Source of the DNA: Spirochaetia bacterium UBA6919
GTDB taxonomy: Bacteria > Spirochaetota > UBA6919
Assembly: GCA_002450905.1 (NCBI GenBank)
Contig: DKAT01000096.1
Location: forward strand, 1 to 17,894
DNA length: 17,894 nt
Direction of reading: 5' to 3'
Part shown: in pieces, positions 14,102 through 17,894 of the stretch
Layout: every line of letters starts with the position of its first letter
Position numbering within the stretch: position 1 is the first letter of the stretch
The notes under the pieces: generated by a model
The model's database searches: none
What the model was told of the DNA's origin: nothing
The model's input: only the letters and a program-made list of their open reading frames with translations
Translations under genes and position numbers: made by a program

Positions 14102-14932
14102 TTATTTTTTTCTTCTAGAAACGATGAATTTATCAGTAATTTTTCGTTTATGTCTTGTTTTATAACCCTTTGTTGGCTTTCCCCATGGACTGACGGGATG
14201 ACGTCCACCAGATGTTTTACCTTCACCACCACCGTGTGGATGGTCTACTGGGTTCATTGCAACACCACGGACTTTTGGACGTTTTCCAAGCCATCGACTC
14301 CGTCCAGCTTTACCAATAGATATATTTTCATGATCTAAATTACCTACCTGACCTACAGTTGCTCTACATCTATTTAATACTTTTCTCACTTCGCCAGATG
14401 GAAGTTTTAAATTGCAATATATTCCTTCTTTTGCAGATAACTGTGCATATGAACCTGCTGATCTTGCCAATTGTCCGCCATGTCCTGGATTTAACTCTAC
14501 ATTATGGACAATAGTACCCAATGGAATATTCTTTAATGGAAGTGAATTTCCCAAAGTTGCTTTCACATTGTCACCAGAAATGATAGTCATTCCAACTTCC
14601 AGCTTATCAGGGGCGATGATATATCTTTTCTCTCCATCTTTATAGTGTACCAGAGCAATTCTTGCTGTACGATTTGGATCATATTCGATGGTAGCAATTT
14701 TTCCTTCAATATTAAATTTATCTCTTTTAAAATCAATGATACGATATTTTCTTTTATGGCCCCCCCCACGTCTTCTCACAGCAATTCTTCCACCAGTTCC
14801 TCGCCCAGCCTTCTTCGTGAGTCCCTTCGTGAGTTTTTTAAGTGGAGAATTCCCTGTAGTAATTTCTTTAAAATCAGAAACAGTTTTATATCTTTGAGTT
14901 GGGGTAATGGGTTTAAATTTCTTAACAGCCAC
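14102..14932 (-). CDS. rplB: 50S ribosomal protein L2
   Basis: 276 residues, normal length. L2 is a core 50S protein beside the peptidyl transferase centre. Motifs: RGTGGRIAVRRRGGGHKRKYRIIDFKR at 44-70, HNVELNPGHGGQLARSAGSYAQ, RGVAMNPVDHPHGGGEG at about 222-238 with H231 (E. coli H229), and GRHPVSPWGKPTKGYKTRHKR. The start codon is GTG (14932) with AAGGAT upstream. A run of eight G (14760-14767) encodes GGG at 56-58 and keeps the frame. It follows rplW by 26 bp. Confidence 0.98.
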   Translation of the reverse strand: MAVKKFKPITPTQRYKTVSDFKEITTGNSPLKKLTKGLTKKAGRGTGGRIAVRRRGGGHKRKYRIIDFKRDKFNIEGKIATIEYDPNRTARIALVHYKDGEKRYIIAPDKLEVGMTIISGDNVKATLGNSLPLKNIPLGTIVHNVELNPGHGGQLARSAGSYAQLSAKEGIYCNLKLPSGEVRKVLNRCRATVGQVGNLDHENISIGKAGRSRWLGKRPKVRGVAMNPVDHPHGGGEGKTSGGRHPVSPWGKPTKGYKTRHKRKITDKFIVSRRKK

Positions 14933-14958
14933 GGGATTATCCTTTATATACTATAACT

Positions 14959-15249
14959 TTATATTCCTTCATAAAATGGGAGATGGTCTCCAGATTTTAA
15001 TTGAATAATAGCCTTCTTAACAGTTGGTTTAAAATTGCTTGCTCCACGAACACGTCTAATTTTTTTTCCTTTAATATTTAAAATATTACAGTCGATGACT
15101 TTTACATTAAAAAGATTTTGAATTGCATTTTTTACCATAATTTTATTTGCAGACTTATGCACTTCAAAATAGTACTTGCCAAGTTCACTGCGAGAAATAT
15201 TTGTTTTTTCTGTCAAAATGGGTCTTATAATTATTTGATTAGCATCCAT
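14959..15249 (-). CDS. rplW: 50S ribosomal protein L23
   Basis: 96 residues. L23 lies at the tunnel exit, where SRP and trigger factor bind. Visible: MDANQIIIRPILTEKTNISRSELGKYYFEVHKSANKIMVKNAIQNLFNVKVIDCNILNIKGKKIRRVRG, followed by FKPTVKKAIIQLKSGDHLPFYEGI, close to the bacterial family. An AGGAT site precedes the ATG. It lies 9 bp after rplD and 26 bp before rplB. No unusual changes noticed. Confidence 0.95.
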   Translation of the reverse strand: MDANQIIIRPILTEKTNISRSELGKYYFEVHKSANKIMVKNAIQNLFNVKVIDCNILNIKGKKIRRVRGASNFKPTVKKAIIQLKSGDHLPFYEGI

Positions 15250-15258
15250 AAATCTATC

Positions 15259-15936
15259 CTATTTGGCTATATATTCGCTTAATTTATTTACAACTGGTTT
15301 TTCAATCATAATTTCATGCGCGTAAAATAAATCAATAGTATTTAAACGATTATATGCAAGACACCTTAACCAAGGTAAATTAGCACCTGCTTTACGAATT
15401 GTTTTATTTGAATCTTCGGTAATTACTATCAGACGATAATTTCTTAATTTTTTTCTTAATTTATTATTTTTTAGATCTTTAAAATCTTCTTTAGCACATG
15501 AAATATTCATTAAAGTATTATAAACATCTTTTGCTTTCAAAGTTTCAAACATTAAATTATCAACAACTTTTAACCTCGAAATTTGATTTTTTTTACTTAA
15601 AATAGAACGAACCGAAAGTCTTTTAATTTTTTTTGGGAGCTTATAGGAGTAGTCCCTTGGTTTTGGACCAAAGACTGTACCTCCACCTGTCCATACAGGT
15701 GATTTAACAGTTCCAGATCTTGCCCGCCCTGTTCCTTTCTGTCTCCACGGTTTTTTTGTGCTTCCAGACATATCACCGCGTGTTTTAGTACATGCAGTTC
15801 CAAGACGTTTGTTTGCCAATTCATTTAGCAGAGATTGATGGATAGCATTATCATTCGGAGTAATATTAAAAATTTCATCAGACAAATCGACTGAATCACC
15901 TTTTGTACCATCTAATTTATATACATTTGCTTTCAT
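15259..15936 (-). CDS. rplD: 50S ribosomal protein L4
   Basis: 225 residues. L4 has a globular domain on the 50S surface and a long loop that reaches the exit tunnel; in E. coli it also represses the S10 operon. The loop is clear: RLGTACTKTRGDMSGSTKKPWRQKGTGRARSG, then GGGTVFGPKPRDYSYKLPKK at about 87-106. C-terminal part ends KPVVNKLSEYIAK. The ribosome site is weak (TTGAGT). It lies 11 bp after rplC and 9 bp before rplW. Confidence 0.96.
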   Translation of the reverse strand: MKANVYKLDGTKGDSVDLSDEIFNITPNDNAIHQSLLNELANKRLGTACTKTRGDMSGSTKKPWRQKGTGRARSGTVKSPVWTGGGTVFGPKPRDYSYKLPKKIKRLSVRSILSKKNQISRLKVVDNLMFETLKAKDVYNTLMNISCAKEDFKDLKNNKLRKKLRNYRLIVITEDSNKTIRKAGANLPWLRCLAYNRLNTIDLFYAHEIMIEKPVVNKLSEYIAK

Positions 15937-15947
15937 ACAATACTCAA

Positions 15948-16574
15948 TTATTTCTTAATAGTTTTTCTAATATATACTATTCCATTATTAAAACCTGGGA
16001 TAGATCCTTTAATCAAAATGAGATTATCATCCAATCTCACATCCACGACTTTAATTCTTTGCATAGTCCTCTGCTCCATCCCCATATGACCTGGAAGATT
16101 CTTCCCCTTAAAAACCCTTGAAGGATCAGCACATGCACCCATGGATCCTGGTCGCCTGTGGTATCTAGAACCATGGGTCATAGGACCTCTTGATTGATTA
16201 TGACGTTTTATTACACCCTGAAAACCACGTCCTTTTGTAAGAGCAGTGACATCAATGAATTCTCCAGCAGAAAATATATCAGCACGGATTTGATCACCAA
16301 TATTATAATTGGAATTATCGTTTAGTCTAAATTCTTTTAAATGTTTTTTAGGAAAAACTTTAATTTTATCATAAAACCCTTTTTGAGGTTTTCTTACATT
16401 TTTAAATCTATCCTGAAAACCAATTAAGACTGACTGATAGCCATTTTTTTCAACAGTTTTATTTTCTAATACATAACAAGGACCAGCTTCAATCAAAGTA
16501 ACAGGTATAACAGATCCATTTTCATCGAAAACTTGAGTCATACCTATTTTTCGTCCAATTAAACCTATTGACAT
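15948..16574 (-). CDS. rplC: 50S ribosomal protein L3
   Basis: 208 residues. L3 nucleates 50S assembly and its loop approaches the peptidyl transferase centre. Motifs: MSIGLIGRKIGMTQVFDENG, GRGFQGVIKRHNQSRGPMTHGSRYHRRPGSMG, and DPSRVFKGKNLPGHMGMEQRTMQRIKVV. The loop reads GACADPSRVFKG, so the glutamine methylated by PrmB in E. coli (Q150) is absent, as in many non-proteobacteria. AGGAG lies upstream of the ATG. It starts 8 bp after rpsJ. Confidence 0.97.
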   Translation of the reverse strand: MSIGLIGRKIGMTQVFDENGSVIPVTLIEAGPCYVLENKTVEKNGYQSVLIGFQDRFKNVRKPQKGFYDKIKVFPKKHLKEFRLNDNSNYNIGDQIRADIFSAGEFIDVTALTKGRGFQGVIKRHNQSRGPMTHGSRYHRRPGSMGACADPSRVFKGKNLPGHMGMEQRTMQRIKVVDVRLDDNLILIKGSIPGFNNGIVYIRKTIKK

Positions 16575-16582
16575 AATAACTC

Positions 16583-16891
16583 CTATTGCTTAATTTCTAC
16601 ATCAACACCAGCTGGAATTTCCAGCTTTGTTAAGGCTTCAATCGTCTCATTCGTTGGATTATGAATGTCAATGAGCCTTTTATGAGTTCTCATTTCAAAC
16701 TGTTCACGAGATTCTTTGTTTACGTGTGGAGATCGTAAGACAGTATATTTATTGATCTTTGTAGGAAGAGGAATAGGACCTGAAATGATAGCTCCTGACC
16801 GTTTTACAGTTTGCACAATGGATTTAGCCGATTTATCGACCAAACCACCGTCGAAACTCCTTAATCTAACTCGAATTTTTTGTCCTGCCAT
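16583..16891 (-). CDS. rpsJ: 30S ribosomal protein S10
   Basis: 102 residues, usual length. S10 is in the 30S head and, as NusE, joins transcription antitermination with NusB. Motifs: QKIRVRLRSFDGGLVDKSAK, SGPIPLPTKINKYTVLRSPHVNKESREQFEMRTHKRLIDI, and the C-terminal LEIPAGVDVEIKQ. AGGTGG stands nine bases from the ATG. It is only 39 bp after tuf, so no space remains for a long regulatory leader like that of the E. coli S10 operon. It is first of the S10 cluster. Confidence 0.98.
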   Translation of the reverse strand: MAGQKIRVRLRSFDGGLVDKSAKSIVQTVKRSGAIISGPIPLPTKINKYTVLRSPHVNKESREQFEMRTHKRLIDIHNPTNETIEALTKLEIPAGVDVEIKQ

Positions 16892-16930
16892 TTTATGATT
16901 CCACCTATATGCTAATTAAACTACTTATAA

Positions 16931-17894
16931 CTACTCTATAATCTCAGTTACTGTACCAGCACCAACAGTTCTACCACCTTCACGGATAGCGAATTTCAAT
17001 CCTTTATCCATTGCAATAGTTGAAATTAAGTCTACAGTTATTTGAACATTATCTCCCGGCATTACCATTTCAGTACCTTGCTCAAGAGTAACATTTCCAG
17101 TAACGTCTGTTGTTCTGAAATATAGCTGAGGTCTATATCCATTAAAGAAAGGAGTATGTCTTCCGCCTTCTTCTTTAGTCAGAACATAAACTTGTGCTTT
17201 AAACTTTTTATGAGGAGTAATACTACCTGGTTTAGCAAGTACCTGACCTCTTTCAATTGCCTTTCTATCAACACCTCTTAATAGAGCACCAATATTATCT
17301 CCAGCTTGACCACTATCAAGAAGTTTTCTAAACATTTCAACCCCTGTAACAGTCGTCTTTGCAGTATCTTTTATACCTACAATTTCTATTTCATCACCGA
17401 TTTTCACAATACCTGATTCAATACGCCCTGTTGCTACAGTACCTCGTCCAGTGATTGTAAAAACATCTTCTACAGGCATAAGGAAAGGTTTATCGATATC
17501 TCTTTGTGGCTCAGGAATATACTCATCAACTTTAGCAAGCAATTCTTTAATAGGGGCATAAACTGCATCATCTTGAGCTTTTCCAGCAATTGCCGCATCG
17601 AGAGCTTGCTTACCTGATCCTCTTACGATGGGGATCTCATCACCTGGGAAATCATATTGTTTAAGCAGATCCCGAACTTCCTCTTCAACAAGCTCAATAA
17701 GATCAGGGTCATCCACCATATCAACTTTGTTTAAAAATACAACGATATAAGGAACACCAACCTGGCGTGCGAGGAGAATATGTTCTCTTGTTTGTGGCAT
17801 AGGACCATCTGCTGCACTAACAACCAGAATTGCTCCATCCATCTGAGCAGCACCTGTAATCATGTTCTTAACATAGTCAGCGTGACCAGGACAG
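16931..17894 (-). CDS. tuf: Elongation factor Tu (5' part missing)
   Basis: Partial gene; about 320 residues run from the window edge, corresponding to E. coli Cys81 onward, so about 80 N-terminal residues (P-loop and switch I) lie outside. EF-Tu carries aminoacyl-tRNA to the ribosome with GTP. Visible: CPGHADYVKNMITGAAQMDG (G3 motif), NKVD (G4, matching residues 135-138), domain 2 with FTITGRGTVATGRIESG, and domain 3 with GGRHTPFFNGYRPQ, YFRTTDVTG and GGRTVGAGTV at the end. The G5 region reads RGSGKQAL where most bacteria have GSALKAL. The stop is TAG. Gap to rpsJ is 39 bp. Confidence 0.98.
   Translation of the reverse strand, partial: CPGHADYVKNMITGAAQMDGAILVVSAADGPMPQTREHILLARQVGVPYIVVFLNKVDMVDDPDLIELVEEEVRDLLKQYDFPGDEIPIVRGSGKQALDAAIAGKAQDDAVYAPIKELLAKVDEYIPEPQRDIDKPFLMPVEDVFTITGRGTVATGRIESGIVKIGDEIEIVGIKDTAKTTVTGVEMFRKLLDSGQAGDNIGALLRGVDRKAIERGQVLAKPGSITPHKKFKAQVYVLTKEEGGRHTPFFNGYRPQLYFRTTDVTGNVTLEQGTEMVMPGDNVQITVDLISTIAMDKGLKFAIREGGRTVGAGTVTEIIE

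Noticed and set aside
1..17894. Mobile elements, CRISPR arrays, tRNA genes or a defence island
   Set aside because: No transposase, regular spaced repeats, tRNA cloverleaf or foreign-looking gene was seen; the whole window is accounted for by the ribosomal block and the DUF58/VWA pair.

Overview
This AT-rich window holds one long, tightly packed block of genes, all on the minus strand, so it reads from the right edge to the left. It is the end of a str-type operon (the 3' part of tuf) joined to complete S10, spc and alpha ribosomal-protein clusters. The order is tuf(partial)-rpsJ-rplC-rplD-rplW-rplB-rpsS-rplV-rpsC-rplP-rpmC-rpsQ-rplN-rplX-rplE-rpsN-rpsH-rplF-rplR-rpsE-rpmD-rplO-secY-infA-rpmJ-rpsM-rpsK-rpsD-rpoA-rplQ. 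A 166-bp gap follows, then two non-ribosomal genes that overlap by 4 bp: a DUF58 protein and a membrane-anchored BatA/VWA protein.

Organism: clearly bacterial (bacterial-type L17, RpoA, IF-1 and SecY; EF-Tu; classical operon order). The DUF58 + BatA-N/VWA pair, the low GC and the Lys/Glu/Asn-rich L17 tail suggest the Fibrobacterota-Chlorobiota-Bacteroidota (FCB) side of the tree. Unlike typical Bacteroidota, nearly all ribosomal genes here have clear Shine-Dalgarno sequences (AGGAG, GAGGT, AGGTGG). An FCB-affiliated lineage outside Bacteroidota proper, such as a marine Marinimicrobia (SAR406)-like bacterium, fits, but this is inference and needs a concatenated ribosomal-protein tree.

Layout by region: 16931-17894 tuf 3' part; 12174-16891 S10 cluster (S10, L3, L4, L23, L2, S19, L22, S3, L16, L29); 6480-12164 spc cluster (S17, L14, L24, L5, S14, S8, L6, L18, S5, L30, L15, SecY); 2997-6450 infA/alpha cluster (IF-1, L36, S13, S11, S4, RpoA, L17); 2831-2996 non-coding gap with inverted repeats and a possible promoter; 18-2830 the DUF58/VWA pair. 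Most gaps inside the ribosomal block are 3-39 bp. The exception is a 92-bp gap before rpsD that contains a short hairpin.

Together the genes make ribosomal subunits, the translation factors EF-Tu and IF-1, the RNA polymerase alpha subunit and the SecY translocon, under growth-rate-coupled expression. The two terminal genes resemble the MoxR-associated DUF58/VWA modules thought to act in envelope or chaperone-like roles; no MoxR ATPase is visible here. I see no convincing new defence, mobile or biosynthetic system. The points worth a second look are the DUF58/VWA pair, the rpsK-rpsD gap, two TTG starts (infA, rpsK), an altered G5 motif in EF-Tu, and long homopolymers inside rplB and rplR.
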